A stretch of 64,000 bases of DNA from Palauibacter sp022826685. Its GTDB lineage: Bacteria; Gemmatimonadota; Gemmatimonadetes; Palauibacterales; Palauibacteraceae. A program made the position numbers and the translations under genes. Shown piece by piece: positions 50,780-59,885 of the stretch. Positions within the stretch are counted from its first letter, which is position 1; each line of letters opens with the position of its first letter. The stretch lies in NCBI RefSeq assembly GCF_965221685.1, contig NZ_OZ244907.1, one strand, 5' to 3'. A model generated the notes under the pieces. That model was not told the origin of the DNA, did not search any database, and saw only the letters and a list, made by a program, of their open reading frames with translations.

Positions 50780-52254
50780 CCGTCGCCCGACCCCGCTCCG
50801 ATCCGGACCGCCCGGTATCCGCCCGCCCGCCGGTCGCGCATGCGGATGAGTCCGAAGATGAGGATGAGTACGGCCGTGATCGGAACGAGACGCCGAAACG
50901 AGACCCGGCCCCCGTAGTTGTCCGCCGGCCCGAGGATCGCGCTCGCCCGCTCCACCAGCGCCTCATCGCCTCCGGAGTCGATGATCGCCCGCAGCGCGTT
51001 CGCCGTGACCGACGCCGGCAGCGCGCCATCCGGCCCCAAGCCGGCGAGCGCTTCTCCCACCGCCTCGCCCGCCGCCGCCAGATCCGGGGCGGCGATCTCG
51101 TCGGCCCCCGTGAACGCCATCGACGCGTCCTCGAGGAGCGCCGTCGTCTCAGCCACGGGGATCCGCTCGTGCCCCACCTCGTCGGCGATCTTCCCCATCC
51201 ACGGCGTCGTCCACAGTCCCACCACCGCCATCCCCGTCGCCCCCATCATCCCCAGTCCGAGCGCGCCGGATCGCGGCACCCGCTCCGACACGAAGCCGAG
51301 CATCGTCGGCCAGAAGTAGCACACGCCGACCGCGAACACGGTGGCGGAAGCGAATGCCATCGCCGTTGTCTCCGCGTAGCTGAGCCAGAGCAAACCCAGG
51401 ACGGAGACCGCGGCGCTCGTCGACAGCACCCCCGTCGGCGAAAGCGTCTCGACCACGGGCCCGGCCTTGTAGCGCAGGATCGCCATCAGGCCGTTGATCC
51501 ACGCCAGCACGAGGATTCCCGGAATCCCGCCCGCTTCGAGCACCGCCGGCACCCAGCGGTTCGGTCCCAGTTCCGTCGACGCCGTGATCGCCATGCAGAA
51601 CAGCATCAGGATCATCAGGGGCGTCGTGAACGTGGCCTGGAACATATCACCCATACCGACCCCGGCCCGCACGCCCTCCGTCGGCGGGAACTCCTCCCGC
51701 CACATCAGATGCCCGTAGATGAGGGTGGGGATGAGGATGAGAGCGATCTTCAGTTGCCACGCCGTGAGCCCGGCCGAGTCGAGCCCGAAAGCGAGCACGG
51801 AGCCGATCACGATTCCGCCCGGGAACCACACGTGGAACTGATTCAGCTTGACCGTCTTCCGGTCGGGATACAGCGCCGCCACCAGCGGGTTGCAGGCGGC
51901 CTCGACGAGCCCGTTCCCGAGCGCCAGCGTCAGCGCCCCGGCGAAGGCCTGCCACAAGCCGCCCGCCGTGATGAGTACGATCGCCCCTGCCAGGTGACAC
52001 GCGAAGGCGAGCCGGAGCAGGAACCGCATGCCGAGCGTGTCGCAGAAGGGCGCGAAGAGGACCTGCGACACCGCGAAGCCCCAGATTGCCGCCCCGCCGA
52101 TCAGGCCCACCTCGTAGTTCGTGAGGGTGAACTCGCTCTTGAGCGTGAACATGACGATGCCCACCACCGCGAAGGTGACGGAGGTCGCGATGAGCGACAC
52201 GCAACTGCCCAGGAAGAGCCGTCGGGGGCGGACGGCGGAAGACGTCGTATTCAC
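50776..52254 (-). CDS. MFS transporter with hydrophilic insert before last helix
   Basis: 492 residues and about twelve helices of the major facilitator superfamily, resembling sugar/proton symporters (LGNGLVEAACNPLVAALYPDRKT). An approximately 100-residue soluble insert (ETTALLEDASMAFTGADEIAAP onward) precedes the final helix. The GTG start at 52254 follows GAGGAG. It is the first gene of the operon with the Gfo/Idh and isomerase genes and probably imports their substrate. Confidence 0.87.
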   Translation of the reverse strand: MNTTSSAVRPRRLFLGSCVSLIATSVTFAVVGIVMFTLKSEFTLTNYEVGLIGGAAIWGFAVSQVLFAPFCDTLGMRFLLRLAFACHLAGAIVLITAGGLWQAFAGALTLALGNGLVEAACNPLVAALYPDRKTVKLNQFHVWFPGGIVIGSVLAFGLDSAGLTAWQLKIALILIPTLIYGHLMWREEFPPTEGVRAGVGMGDMFQATFTTPLMILMLFCMAITASTELGPNRWVPAVLEAGGIPGILVLAWINGLMAILRYKAGPVVETLSPTGVLSTSAAVSVLGLLWLSYAETTAMAFASATVFAVGVCYFWPTMLGFVSERVPRSGALGLGMMGATGMAVVGLWTTPWMGKIADEVGHERIPVAETTALLEDASMAFTGADEIAAPDLAAAGEAVGEALAGLGPDGALPASVTANALRAIIDSGGDEALVERASAILGPADNYGGRVSFRRLVPITAVLILIFGLIRMRDRRAGGYRAVRIGAGSGDG

Positions 52255-52581
52255 GCGGATCGCTCCTCGGATGGGGCGGACGGGGCCGGCCGGCACGCCT
52301 GGCAGTCCGTGGCAAAACCCCTGCTGCGTTCGAGCGGCGATGCATTTCGCTTGAATCGCTGCGCTCTGCGTTGCTCCTCGGTCACATAGCAACCGCTATG
52401 CTCCCTCGTCGCGCCTTGTCAAGCGAACGCCTCGCCACTCTCGGCGCTGACGCAGGGCTTTGCCACGGACTGCAGCGCCGGCCCGTCCGAATCCGCAACG
52501 CCGCGGCGACGCTACCCGGCGGCGGATGCGACGGTCTATGTTCAGGCGACACCAAGGCCGCTCCAGACCCGGGAGGATCCC
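52255..52581. other. Divergent intergenic region containing a palindromic repeat
   Basis: The 327 bases between the divergent MFS and S9 peptidase genes contain the long palindrome at 52302-52473. The flanks hold the presumed promoters of both genes; no coding potential is seen. Confidence 0.6.
52302..52473. repeat. Long imperfect palindrome (hairpin repeat)
   Basis: The outer arms are GCAGTCCGTGGCAAA at the left and TTTGCCACGGACTGC at the right, exact reverse complements over 15 bases. The centre is CATAGC-AACC-GCTATG, a perfect six-base stem. Between them, TTCGCTTGA and TCAAGCGAA pair at matching positions, and other parts pair with gaps. Folded, the 172 bases form one long stem. It has the look of a dispersed hairpin element rather than a gene regulator. 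Confidence 0.7.
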
Positions 52582-54951
52582 GTGAATCGTCCGTCCATCT
52601 TCGGTTCGCCAACGAAGTTGGCATCCCTCGTTCCGGTCGCCCTCTTCGCGGTGCTCGCCTTCGCCGCCGCGCCGCCCGCCGCCGCCCAGTCCCGGCCCTA
52701 CCAGCCGGAATCCGTGAGCGCGAGCGAGTACGCGCGCGCCGAGCAGTTCCTCCCCTGGCACGCGGAGAAGCTCACGTCGGGCGTCACGGTGAACCCCCGC
52801 TGGGTCGACGCGAACCGGTTCTGGTACCGGAACCAGGTGTTCGGCGGCCACGAGTTCATCATGATCGACGCCGCGGCCCGCACCCGCCGGCCCGCCTTCG
52901 ACCACGACCGGCTCGCCGCCGCCCTCTCCGAAGCTTCCGACGAGAGCCACGAGGCGACGGATCTCCCCTTCGACGAGTTCGAGTTCAACGCGTCCGGCGG
53001 GATCCGGTTCTGGACGGACACCCACGAGCGCTGGGACTGCGACATCGCCGCCTACCGCTGCACCGGCCCGGACTCGGTCGCGCGGGCGACGCATGAAATC
53101 GATTCACCCGATGGCGCGCTCGCCGTCTTCTCGCGAGACGAGAACCTGTGGGTCCGCGACACGGACTCCGACGAGGAGCGTCAACTCTCGACGGACGGCG
53201 AACTCCACTGGGGCTACGGCGTCGCGCCGGAGGGCTGCTGTCAGGAGATCTCCAACCGCCGCAGCGACTTCAAGCCGCCTCCGGTGGCCGAGTGGTCCCC
53301 CGACGGCCGGCGGATCGCGACGCACCGCTACGACGAGCGCGACGTCGAGGACCTCCACCTGCTCGAGGCCGCCACCGGGCGTCCGATCCTCCACAGCTAC
53401 CGCTACGCGCTCCCCGGCGACTCCATCGTCCCCACCTGGCAACTCCACCTCTTCGACGCCGCGACCGGCGCCCACGTGCGGGCCGACTACGAACCCGTCG
53501 TCGGGTACTTCGGCGGCGCGGACACGACCTGGCACGCGGCCCAGTGGACCCCTGACGGCGCGCGCGTCTACTTCTCCCACCATTCGCGGGACTTCAGGAA
53601 CCAGACGCTCGTCGAGGTCGACGCCACGACGGGCGCGTCGCGCAGGGTCATCGTCGAGAGCGGCGACACCTGGGTGGAGCTGAACCAGCTCCGCACGCCC
53701 TACAACTGGCGCGTGCTCGACAACGGAAGCGAGTTCATCTGGTTCTCCGAGCGCGAGGGCTGGGGCCACCTCTACCTGCACGACCTCGCCACCGGAGAGA
53801 TGAAGAGCCGGATCACGCAGGGGTCCTGGCTCGTCGTCCAGCTGCTCTCAATCGATGAGGCCGCGCGGCAGGTCTACTTCACCGGCGTGGGGCGCGAGCC
53901 CGGGCGCGATCCGTACCGGCAGCACCTCTATCGGGCGTCGCTCGACGGCGGCGGGGTGACGCTCCTCTCGCCGGAGGACGCGCACCACGCGGTCTCCGCC
54001 TCACCCGACGGCCGCTACTTCGTGGACACCTGGTCCACCCGCTCGACGGCCCCGGTCACCGTCCTCAGGGACGACGCCGGACGCCCCGTGATGACGGTCG
54101 AGCAGGGCGACATCTCCCCGCTCCTCGATGCCGGCTGGGAGCCCCCGGTGCGCTTCTCCGCGAAGGCGCGCGACGGAGTGACGGACGTGTACGGCTATCT
54201 CTGGCTCCCCCCGCACATGGAGGAGGGGACCGTCTATCCCGTCATCGACTACGTCTACCCCGGCCCCCAGATCGGCCCCATCCGCACGCCCGGCTTCACC
54301 TCCGGGCCGCGGGGCCAGGGCCACGCGCTCGCCCAGCTCGGCTTCATCACCTTCGCGGTCGACGCCATGGGCACGCCGTACCGCTCCAAGGCCTTCCACG
54401 AGAGCTACTACGGGAACATGCGGGACAACGGAATCCCTGATCACGTCTCGGCGCTCAAGGCGCTAGCCCTCCGCTATCCCATAGATATCGAGCGGGTGGG
54501 GATCTTTGGTCACTCCGGCGGCGGATTCTCCTCGACGGACGCCATCCTGACCTTCCCGGACTTCTTCAAGGTCGCGGTGTCGGGGGCGGGGAATCACGAC
54601 CAGCGCGGGTACCACTTTCCGTGGGGGGAGAAATACCACGGGCTGCTCGAACGGAACCCGGACGGGACGGACAGTTTCGACTCGCAGGCGAACCAGAACA
54701 TCGCCTCGAACCTCAAGGGGAAGCTGCTACTCCACTACGGGTCGCTGGACGACAACGTGCACCCGAACATGACGCTGCTTGTGGCCGACGCCCTCATGGA
54801 GGCGAACAAGACGTTCGACATGCTCGTCTTCCCGAACCGGAACCACGGCTACGCGCGCGAGCCGTACCTGATCCGGCGCACCTGGGACTACTTCATCGAG
54901 CACCTCATGGGCGCCGAGCCCCCGGTCGACTACCGGATCGTCCAGCCGTAG
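52582..54951 (+). CDS. Exported S9 (dipeptidyl peptidase IV-like) peptidase
   Basis: The 789-residue secreted enzyme has a signal peptide (FAVLAFAAAPPAAAQ), an N-terminal DPP IV propeller and a C-terminal alpha/beta hydrolase with the complete triad: Ser645 (GHSGGG), Asp723 (SLDDNVHP) and His755 (NRNHGY). It removes dipeptides from oligopeptides, probably in the periplasm. The start is the GTG at 52582 after GGGAGGATCCC. The length is normal for the family. Confidence 0.93.
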   Translation: MNRPSIFGSPTKLASLVPVALFAVLAFAAAPPAAAQSRPYQPESVSASEYARAEQFLPWHAEKLTSGVTVNPRWVDANRFWYRNQVFGGHEFIMIDAAARTRRPAFDHDRLAAALSEASDESHEATDLPFDEFEFNASGGIRFWTDTHERWDCDIAAYRCTGPDSVARATHEIDSPDGALAVFSRDENLWVRDTDSDEERQLSTDGELHWGYGVAPEGCCQEISNRRSDFKPPPVAEWSPDGRRIATHRYDERDVEDLHLLEAATGRPILHSYRYALPGDSIVPTWQLHLFDAATGAHVRADYEPVVGYFGGADTTWHAAQWTPDGARVYFSHHSRDFRNQTLVEVDATTGASRRVIVESGDTWVELNQLRTPYNWRVLDNGSEFIWFSEREGWGHLYLHDLATGEMKSRITQGSWLVVQLLSIDEAARQVYFTGVGREPGRDPYRQHLYRASLDGGGVTLLSPEDAHHAVSASPDGRYFVDTWSTRSTAPVTVLRDDAGRPVMTVEQGDISPLLDAGWEPPVRFSAKARDGVTDVYGYLWLPPHMEEGTVYPVIDYVYPGPQIGPIRTPGFTSGPRGQGHALAQLGFITFAVDAMGTPYRSKAFHESYYGNMRDNGIPDHVSALKALALRYPIDIERVGIFGHSGGGFSSTDAILTFPDFFKVAVSGAGNHDQRGYHFPWGEKYHGLLERNPDGTDSFDSQANQNIASNLKGKLLLHYGSLDDNVHPNMTLLVADALMEANKTFDMLVFPNRNHGYAREPYLIRRTWDYFIEHLMGAEPPVDYRIVQP

Positions 54952-55066
54952 CACGTTCCCGCGGGAACGCCCGGCCTCCGCCGAGGGGCCGGGCGAACCG
55001 CTTGTCAGTCTTCCTCGTCCGCCGCACGTTCAGCCGGACAGAGCCGACCCCTATCCGGAGGACTCC

Positions 55067-56608
55067 ATGCGCCGCGCCCCCGATCGAACGTTCGTGACGC
55101 ACCTGTGCTGTGCGCTTTCGCTCTCCCTGTTCGGCCTTCTTGCATGCGCGCCGGAGGATGGCGGCCAGGAGGGGATGGCTGCCACGCAGGAAGTACCGCC
55201 CGGTGACGGGTCGACCGAGAGCCTGATCGCGCGCGGGGAAGCGCTCGAGCTTCCGACCGTGTGGGATCCGCCCCCGGGCGAGCCGATCGTGCACCACACG
55301 GCGGGCTTCGCGAAGACGCTCTGCTCAGGGACGTTCATCACCGGACTCGACTGGCGCGACGCGGCGGCGAACGTGGGCGGCTTCACGGCGCCCTTCCAGC
55401 ACCGCGGCGCCGTCGTCGACACGGTCGTCGACATGGAGGCGCAGACCGTCAGTCTCACCCTCGCCTCGGGGATCACCCGCACCGCAAAGCTCTACGGCAG
55501 CCAGGGCTGCATCACGCACCCGCTGGGCCGGGACTCCATCTACTTCGCCCCGACCGTCGTCGAGCCGAACACGCCGGATCCTGCCACCACGCCGTGGCCC
55601 ATGGGAGACGTGCTCCCGGACGAGCCGTACCCGCCCGAGATCGACATGGAGAAGGTCGGACAGGCGGTCGAGATCGCGATGGACCAGGAGGGGAGGACGC
55701 TCGGCTTCGTCGTCACCTACAACGGGCGGATCATCGGCGAGGACTACGGCCCCGGCGTCGGCATGCACACGCCGTTCGAGAGCTGGTCGAAGGGGAAGTC
55801 GCTCACCGGGACGCTGATGGCCGTCCTCATCCAGCAGGGCGTGTACGGCCTGTGGCAGCGCGCCCCGATCCCGGAATGGCAGAACGATGACAGGAAGAAC
55901 ATCCGCATCGCCGACATCATGCGGATGTCGAGCGGTATCCGGATCGTCGCGCCACAGGACCCCGATTACACGGAAGAGATGGGGTATCCCGACCACCTCT
56001 ACCTCTACACGGGCGAGAACGCCTTCGAGTGGGCGGCCACCCGCCCGCAGCAGTGGGAGCCGAACACGGTGGGACGGTACCGGAACACCGACCCGGCGCT
56101 CACGAACTACCTGACCCGCCTCGGCGTGGAGGGACGCGGCGACGACTATCACGCCTTCCCGCAGCGGCATCTGTTCGACAAGCTCGGGATCCGGAACTTC
56201 ATCATGGAGACGGACCCGAACGGGAACTTCCTCACCCAGGGCTACGAGTTCGGCTCCGCGCGCGACTGGGCGCGGCTCGGCAACCTCTACCTGCAGGACG
56301 GCGTGTGGGAGGGCGAGCGCATCCTCCCCGAGGGCTACGTCGACTACGCGATGGAGGTTGCTCCGGCCTGGATTACGGACGGCAGGCCGGTCTACGGCGG
56401 CGGCTTCGTGTGGAAGGACCTCGGCTTCCCCATCGAGGACGACTACGGCGGGTTCGCCGGCGCCGGCGGCCAGTACACGGTGTTCATCCCCGCGCGCGGC
56501 CTCGTCATCACGCGCCTCGGCAAGTACACGGGCTCCGGCCCGGGCCGGGAGAACCTGGACGCCGCGATCGCCCTGCTGATGGAGGCCGTGCCGCCGATCA
56601 GCGACTAG
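55067..56608 (+). CDS. Exported serine hydrolase, beta-lactamase (class C-like) fold
   Basis: A 513-residue lipoprotein (LFGLLACAPED) with an N-terminal beta domain of about 150 residues and a serine hydrolase domain carrying the SxxK motif Ser241-x-x-Lys244 (SWSKGKSLTG), a YxN-like motif (YRNTDPALTNY) and a C-terminal block GFAGAGGQYTVFIPARGLVI. Such enzymes are esterases or D-aminopeptidases more often than true beta-lactamases; the substrate cannot be read from sequence. It follows the S9 peptidase gene by 115 bases. Confidence 0.86.
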   Translation: MRRAPDRTFVTHLCCALSLSLFGLLACAPEDGGQEGMAATQEVPPGDGSTESLIARGEALELPTVWDPPPGEPIVHHTAGFAKTLCSGTFITGLDWRDAAANVGGFTAPFQHRGAVVDTVVDMEAQTVSLTLASGITRTAKLYGSQGCITHPLGRDSIYFAPTVVEPNTPDPATTPWPMGDVLPDEPYPPEIDMEKVGQAVEIAMDQEGRTLGFVVTYNGRIIGEDYGPGVGMHTPFESWSKGKSLTGTLMAVLIQQGVYGLWQRAPIPEWQNDDRKNIRIADIMRMSSGIRIVAPQDPDYTEEMGYPDHLYLYTGENAFEWAATRPQQWEPNTVGRYRNTDPALTNYLTRLGVEGRGDDYHAFPQRHLFDKLGIRNFIMETDPNGNFLTQGYEFGSARDWARLGNLYLQDGVWEGERILPEGYVDYAMEVAPAWITDGRPVYGGGFVWKDLGFPIEDDYGGFAGAGGQYTVFIPARGLVITRLGKYTGSGPGRENLDAAIALLMEAVPPISD

Positions 56609-56679
56609 CCCGGGTAAGGCGCGATCGATGATTCGGGCGGCGGATTGAACATCGGCTCGTTGCCAGGGTATGGCCTGAC

Positions 56680-57108
56680 ATGAGACGCGAAACGCAGCGC
56701 TCGTCGACGCGCGTGGCAGCAGTCTGGTCCCTGGGCTTGATCGCCGCCGGGATATCGTTGACCTGCGATGGCGGTTTGGCGCCGGGGCCCTTCTCGCGGC
56801 TGGCCGTGACGGGGACCGTTACGGACAACTCGGGACAACCAGTCCAAGGTGCGGTGGTGATTGCCACGATCTGGACCGACTACTCGGCCGAGTGCTCGCG
56901 CCGGTCGAACCGGACGGGTGGACGAACGGATCGACGCGGGAACTACTTCGTACTTTGGGGCACTCCGCGCCGGGTGAGCGGTGGCTGCCTGGAGGTTCTC
57001 GCGACGCCCGGCGACAGCGCTTCAGCGCTCGGGCAGGTCAGGGTGGAGCAGAGGGTTGAGTTCCCGGACACGGTGATCGTGCACCTCAAACTCCCGAAGA
57101 GGCCTTGA
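56680..57108 (+). CDS. Small exported protein with regulatory-like beta domain
   Basis: 142 residues: an N-terminal signal/anchor (SLGLIAAGISLTCDGG, possibly a lipoprotein) and a carboxypeptidase-regulatory-like domain (VTGTVTDNSGQPVQGAVVIATI, TDRRGNYFVLW). Two Cys residues could form a disulfide. It is followed by a related small lipoprotein whose ATG overlaps its TGA. Function unknown. Confidence 0.68.
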   Translation: MRRETQRSSTRVAAVWSLGLIAAGISLTCDGGLAPGPFSRLAVTGTVTDNSGQPVQGAVVIATIWTDYSAECSRRSNRTGGRTDRRGNYFVLWGTPRRVSGGCLEVLATPGDSASALGQVRVEQRVEFPDTVIVHLKLPKRP

Positions 57109-57623
57109 TGTTGAGGCGTGGCCCAGGAGCATCAGAGATTGGACTCCAATCGGGAAGATGGGGACCACGCGTCTTGGCGAGTGCGTTCCTCCTGGTCTGC
57201 GGATGCGGTGACGAGGGGATCTTGGTCGACGGCGGAAATACCGGAGTTGTCGTAGTCGGGACTGTCACGGATGCCAGAGGTCTCGCGGTGGCAGGGGCCC
57301 TGGTGAGAGTCGATGCCTGGCTTGATGTTGCCTTCAACGAGTGTGGCCTTTCTTTCTTCAACGATGGTCACCGAAGGCCAACGGATGAAAACGGCAGGTA
57401 CTCTTCAGGCTGGGGGTTGCCGGGTGCCCTTGGCGGAGGAACGACGTATGACGGTTGCGTGTCGGTGTCGGTTACCCCTCCTGCGGAATCCGGGCTGCTG
57501 CCAGCGATGAGAGACCGCATCAGAGTCACATTCTATTCCCACAACGATCCGGACCGCCGTGACGCTGATCCGGTTGTTGTTGACGTGGTTCTCCCGCCCG
57601 CCGAGGCAGAGGTCGACAGCTAG
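57108..57623 (+). CDS. Small lipoprotein with regulatory-like beta domain
   Basis: 171 residues with lipobox FLLVCGC, then a carboxypeptidase-regulatory-like domain (VVVGTVTDARGLAVAGALVRV, RPTDENGRYSSGWGLP). It shares plan and motifs with the upstream protein (GTVTD...G..V.GA.V, T/D.NGRY), suggesting an old tandem duplication. The ATG at 57108 overlaps the preceding stop (TGATG). The gene is convergent with the exonuclease gene; the ends overlap by four bases (CTAG). Confidence 0.7.
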   Translation: MLRRGPGASEIGLQSGRWGPRVLASAFLLVCGCGDEGILVDGGNTGVVVVGTVTDARGLAVAGALVRVDAWLDVAFNECGLSFFNDGHRRPTDENGRYSSGWGLPGALGGGTTYDGCVSVSVTPPAESGLLPAMRDRIRVTFYSHNDPDRRDADPVVVDVVLPPAEAEVDS

Positions 57624-58507
57624 GATTTGCCCTGCCGCGCTTCGGCCAAGTGCCGGGCGCGGGGGGCGAGGTCCCGCGCGTCGAGGATCGTAGCAACAAG
57701 ATCGAAGTCGTCGCGGGGGCCCGTCCACTCGAGGTCGTCCACGGTCCGTGACACCGGGGCGTCCCGGACAAGCGTGGCGAGGCGGCGGAAGAGGAGCGCG
57801 TCATCGAGGGCGCCGCTCAGTGTCTTGGCGAGACGTTCAGCGCCCCGAACCGCGATGTCCCAGTCCCGCCCATCCAGCGGGATGTTCTCTATGCGGTCGT
57901 AGCGTGCGAGCACCGCAGCCGCCGTCTTGGCGCCGAAGCCGCGGATGCCGGGGAAGCCGTCCGCGGAGTCTCCCACCAGGGCCAGCCAGTCGGGGATCGC
58001 GCCGGGAGGGACGCCGAACTTCTCGATGACGCCGGCCTCATCGCGCAGGAGCCGCTGCCGACGGTCGAACTGCACGATGCGGTCGCCCTCGACGCACTGA
58101 GCGAGGTCCTTGTCCGGGGTGCAGAGGAAGACGCGCTCCACGCGCGGGTCCGCGGCGGCCATCGCGGCGCCCGAAGCCATCGCGTCGTCCGCCTCGTGCT
58201 CCACCATCGGCCACACGGTGAAGCCCGCCGAGGCGAGCGCCTCATCGACGAGCGGGAACTGCGAGTAGAGCGCCGGATCGATGCCGGAGCCGTCCTTGTA
58301 GCCGGGCCACAGCTCGTTGCGGAAGGACTCGATGACGCGGTCGGTGGCGACCGCGACGTGCGTGGCGCCGCCCTCGAGGAGGCCGAGCATCGAACCCACG
58401 ACCCCGCGCGTCGCCCCCACCTCGTGGCCTCCGGCGTTCTGGGCCGAGGGCGCGCCGTAGAAGTGCCGGAACAACTCGTAGGTGCCGTCGATGAGGTGGA
58501 CCTGCAC
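57620..58507 (-). CDS. 5'-3' exonuclease (FEN/PolA N-terminal type)
   Basis: The 295 residues resemble the N-terminal 5'-3' exonuclease domain of DNA polymerase I without a polymerase. There are Asp-rich metal sites (LIDGTYELFRHF, VATDRVIESFRNELWPGYKDG, EADDAMAS, CTPDKDLAQCV) and a helix-hairpin-helix (ALVGDSADGFPGIRGFGAKTAA). It would trim flaps or RNA primers. The GTG start at 58507 has GCGGAG five bases upstream; the longer open frame to 59026 is antisense to proB. It is divergent from proB. Confidence 0.88.
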   Translation of the reverse strand: MQVHLIDGTYELFRHFYGAPSAQNAGGHEVGATRGVVGSMLGLLEGGATHVAVATDRVIESFRNELWPGYKDGSGIDPALYSQFPLVDEALASAGFTVWPMVEHEADDAMASGAAMAAADPRVERVFLCTPDKDLAQCVEGDRIVQFDRRQRLLRDEAGVIEKFGVPPGAIPDWLALVGDSADGFPGIRGFGAKTAAAVLARYDRIENIPLDGRDWDIAVRGAERLAKTLSGALDDALLFRRLATLVRDAPVSRTVDDLEWTGPRDDFDLVATILDARDLAPRARHLAEARQGKS

Positions 58508-58709
58508 GCGAACTCCGCCTTCCGCTGACGCCCCGCCGCGATTCTTCGTCCCATCCCGCTCCCGCCCTCCGAAGCGTCGTGCGTCGGAGCGCGGTGTGCA
58601 ACGGCCCGCTCCGGGGACTGGTGCGGGGTTGGCGCCGGTGTACCTTTGGTGGCCTTCCGCCGGCCCCGCGGCCGGCTGTGGGTCCCGGTCCCGCTGTGAG
58701 GCGTTCGAC

Positions 58710-59885
58710 GTGAGCCAGCTCCAACCAGTCTCGACCCCCGAAGGCGCCGCCGCGCCGGCCGTGACGCGCGAGGCGATCGCGACGGCCGACCGCGTCGTCC
58801 TCAAGGTGGGGACGGGCGTCGTCACACACGACGACGGGACGATCGCCCTCTCCCGCCTCTTCCGCGTCGTGGAGAGCGCGAGCCGCCTGCGGCGGGAGGG
58901 CCGGGAAGTCCTCATCGTGACCTCGGGAGCGGTGGGCCTGGGGCGCGTCGCCCTCCAGCTCCCGGAGCCACCCGAGACGGCCTCGCTGAAGCAGACGTGC
59001 GCCGCCATCGGCCAGAGCCGGCTCATGGAACTCTACCAGCAGGGGTTCGCCCGGCTAGGCGTGACGTGCGCGCAGATCCTCATCACGTGGACGGACTTCG
59101 ACGACCGGGTGCGCTACCTGAACCTGCACGAGACGCTGCAGAGTCTGTTCCGGCTAGGCGTCGTCCCCGTCGTGAACGAGAACGATGCGATCTCGCTGAA
59201 CGATCGCGTGTACCGGGGGACGGGGAAGCGGCCGATCTTCGACGACAACGACCGGCTCGGGGCGCTCGTCGCGAGCGAGCTGGCCGCGGATCTCATCGTG
59301 CTCCTCACGGACGTGCCGGGCGTCATGACGGCGGACCCCAGACGCGATCCGGACGCGAGCCTGGTCGGCCGGATCGACCGGCCCGATGAGCACGGGCTCG
59401 ACGTGGACGGGCGCTCCGGGCTCGGCCGGGGCGGGATGGCGAGCAAGCTGGAGGCGGCCCGCGTCGCATCGCGCGGGGGCTGCCACACCGTCATCGCTTC
59501 GGGGGTCGATCCGGGCGCGCTCGACCGCGTGCTGGCCGGCGAGGAGGAGGGCACGTGGATCCCGCCGCGCGCCGCCCTCTCCTCGCGCAGCCGCTGGATC
59601 GCCTACTGTTCACACCCGCGGGGGACGCTGGTTCTGGCGGAGGGCCGGGAGGAACGTCTCAGGGGCGGCGAGCCGCTGCGGGCCGGGGACGTCGCGAAGG
59701 CGGACGGCGCGTTCCGGCGGGGCGACGTGGTCGAGGTTCGGGGGCTCGACGGATCGCTGGTCGGACGGGGCGTCGTCGCGCTCGACTCCAGGCTCGTCCT
59801 CCAGGCGGCCTCGCATCAGGCGGGGGCGAACGTCGAACTCGTGGGGAGGGAGCATCTCATCCTCAAGGAAACGAACGATGTCTGA
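58710..59885 (+). CDS. proB: Glutamate 5-kinase with PUA domain
   Basis: The 391-residue enzyme phosphorylates glutamate in the first step of proline synthesis. The amino-acid kinase domain (DRVVLKVGTGVVTHDDG, VTSGAVGLGRVAL, VVPVVNENDAIS, FDDNDRLGALVASELAADL, GRGGMASKLEAARVA) is followed by a C-terminal PUA domain (RGTLVLAEG to VELVGREHLIL), as in E. coli ProB. The GTG start at 58710 is preceded by GAGG. The last eight bases overlap proA. Confidence 0.94.
   Translation: MSQLQPVSTPEGAAAPAVTREAIATADRVVLKVGTGVVTHDDGTIALSRLFRVVESASRLRREGREVLIVTSGAVGLGRVALQLPEPPETASLKQTCAAIGQSRLMELYQQGFARLGVTCAQILITWTDFDDRVRYLNLHETLQSLFRLGVVPVVNENDAISLNDRVYRGTGKRPIFDDNDRLGALVASELAADLIVLLTDVPGVMTADPRRDPDASLVGRIDRPDEHGLDVDGRSGLGRGGMASKLEAARVASRGGCHTVIASGVDPGALDRVLAGEEEGTWIPPRAALSSRSRWIAYCSHPRGTLVLAEGREERLRGGEPLRAGDVAKADGAFRRGDVVEVRGLDGSLVGRGVVALDSRLVLQAASHQAGANVELVGREHLILKETNDV

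Noticed and set aside
55067..56608. True beta-lactamase resistance gene
   Set aside because: The SxxK motif is shared with esterases and aminopeptidases; the long N-terminal beta domain and setting beside an S9 peptidase do not indicate antibiotic resistance.
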